From positions 2,695,563 through 2,759,562 of the forward strand of contig NZ_CP034157.1 in NCBI RefSeq assembly GCF_003860565.1: a stretch of DNA of 64,000 nucleotides, written 5' to 3'. Within the stretch, counting starts at the first letter, position 1; each line of letters begins with the position of its first letter. The translations under genes and the position numbers were made by a program. Under the pieces are notes generated by a model that worked only from the letters and a program-made list of their open reading frames with translations, ran no database searches and had not been told where the DNA came from. The DNA comes from Cloacibacterium normanense. Its GTDB lineage: Bacteria > Bacteroidota > Bacteroidia > Flavobacteriales > Weeksellaceae. Of this stretch, positions 63,058-64,000 are shown one piece after another.

Positions 63058-64000
63058 TTAATTTCCTGTTCTGTTTTTGATTTCATCTGCTGCACCATCT
63101 ATGTTTCTGGCTTTTTTCAGCTTTTTGTTTCCAAAATTATAGGTAATAGAGAGGTTAAATCTTCTGTTGTATTGGTTTTGGTCTATATAGTTGTAATTTC
63201 CATCTGTTTGAATGCTGTTTATGGTAATCCAATTGGTATTAAGTACATCTCTGAAATCTACCGCAAATGTGAAATCATTCCATATTTTTTTCACAGAGAA
63301 ATCTAAAGAAGAAATAGGGTCTAGAATGCCTAAATCTATTCTCTGTTTGCCAAGGTAGAAGTAATTTATACCCAGAAACCAATCTTTTTTAGATGAGAGT
63401 CTAATATTGTTTGATAGTTGTAAAAATGGAGTAGTCATGCTTCCATCTGCGTGAAACGGCGCGAATTTTTCTCCAGTAATTGGATCGGTGTCTACAGTTC
63501 CTTTAAAAGAATTTACTTGTAAACCTAGTACGTAATTTGCAGTCCAGATTTGGTTAAAGAAATTCTTATTCATTCCTAGATTTACAGAGAAATTATTTTC
63601 TGAGCCATAATTGGTTCTGATGTATCTTAGTTCTTTTACATTTTCTCCGTCAGAATTTTTGATGGTTCTCTGCAGAGGAACTTGTGTGGTAGCGTCTTTG
63701 GTATATGAGTCTGAAATTTGTAAAAAATAAGAATTTTTATACATGTACATTAATTCTTGGTTGTACGCAGAAGAAGCTTTCACAAAAGGATTATTCTGTA
63801 TATAATTAATTTCTGTAAGGTATACTCTTTCAGGATTTATTTCCCAGAAGCTGGGTCTTTTTACTCTGCTGGTAAAAGCATAAGAAAGAGAGTTGTTTTT
63901 ATTGATGGTGTAATTTAGATTAACAGTAGGGAGCAGATTGGTGTTATTTCTTTTCACATTAATATTGGTGTTTAGAATTTCGCCGTAGCTGTCTGTAAAT
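63058..64000 (-). CDS. Outer-membrane beta-barrel family protein, 5' end beyond window
   Basis: The C-terminal part of a large TonB-receptor-like barrel (OMP_b-brl_3 type). The frame is open past the window edge (upstream codons read TDSYGEILNTNIN before the GTG at 63957), so the protein is partial. Repeated amphipathic strands are visible (YAFTSRVKRPSFWEINPERV, NNFSVNLGMNKNFFN, FTFAVDFRDVLNTNWI), ending near RRFNLSITYNFGNKKLKKAR. Such proteins often take up siderophores, vitamins or peptides; the substrate is unknown. Confidence 0.85.
   Translation of the reverse strand, partial: FTDSYGEILNTNINVKRNNTNLLPTVNLNYTINKNNSLSYAFTSRVKRPSFWEINPERVYLTEINYIQNNPFVKASSAYNQELMYMYKNSYFLQISDSYTKDATTQVPLQRTIKNSDGENVKELRYIRTNYGSENNFSVNLGMNKNFFNQIWTANYVLGLQVNSFKGTVDTDPITGEKFAPFHADGSMTTPFLQLSNNIRLSSKKDWFLGINYFYLGKQRIDLGILDPISSLDFSVKKIWNDFTFAVDFRDVLNTNWITINSIQTDGNYNYIDQNQYNRRFNLSITYNFGNKKLKKARNIDGAADEIKNRTGN

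Overview
The window looks like a chromosomal segment of a Flavobacteriia member (Bacteroidota), most likely of the Chryseobacterium/Cloacibacterium group (Weeksellaceae). Four things support this. The DNA is AT-rich. The starts of most transcription units carry the Bacteroidota promoter box TAnnTTTG, and five of them also carry an upstream TTTG exactly 19 nt away. Ribosome binding sites of the GGAGG type are essentially absent. Typical lineage genes are present: a secreted LRR protein with a T9SS type A sorting tail, a GYDIA-type GHMP kinase, an LptD-like barrel protein, an OMP_b-brl_3 barrel and the citrulline hydrolase CtlX. The genus is an inference, not something the sequence proves.

Layout. 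1-5.2 kb: the 3' part of a LysM/periplasmic-binding-like protein, fabD, a GHMP kinase and pckA. 5.2-6.65 kb: an IS3-family insertion sequence sitting in the loop of the terminator shared by pckA and aroQ. 6.7-9 kb, minus strand: aroQ, tRNA-Glu, rpsT, tRNA-Glu and a cell-wall amidase. 9-16.6 kb: lptD, ridA with a membrane protein, an HtrA protease, and a U32 protein/ferredoxin/5-formyl-THF cyclo-ligase operon. 16.5-19.3 kb: a lipoprotein, a membrane-anchored putative regulator and two tandem heptad-repeat lipoproteins that share a duplicated upstream palindrome. 19.3-27.4 kb, minus strand: a TrmH-type methyltransferase, rmuC, DUF1801 and YCII proteins, a porin with amt, an LRR-T9SS protein and dps.

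27.5-49.2 kb is the translation core: the str operon (rpsL-rpsG-fusA-rpsJ), then an unusual break holding a low-affinity iron permease homolog and pta-ackA, then the complete S10-spc-alpha superoperon from rplC to rplQ, including secY, infA, rpmD, rpmJ and rpoA. It carries a structured leader before rplC, a heptanucleotide repeat between rpsC and rplP, and a hairpin between rpsN and rpsH.

49.2-64 kb: an MliC-like lipoprotein, eno, gltA, a compound palindromic repeat, a lipoprotein, an amidinotransferase-family enzyme and a GH3 glucosidase with a perfect palindrome upstream. Next come a SAM riboswitch controlling metY-osmC-metX-hom (homoserine and sulfur assimilation into methionine), ctlX, a GNAT acetyltransferase and the 3' part of an outer-membrane barrel protein.

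Most of the window is housekeeping. The least explained parts are the lipoprotein/regulator locus at 16.5-19.3 kb, the structured RNA and repeats inside the ribosomal operon, and the palindromic intergenic elements. No CRISPR array, prophage or recognisable defence system was seen.
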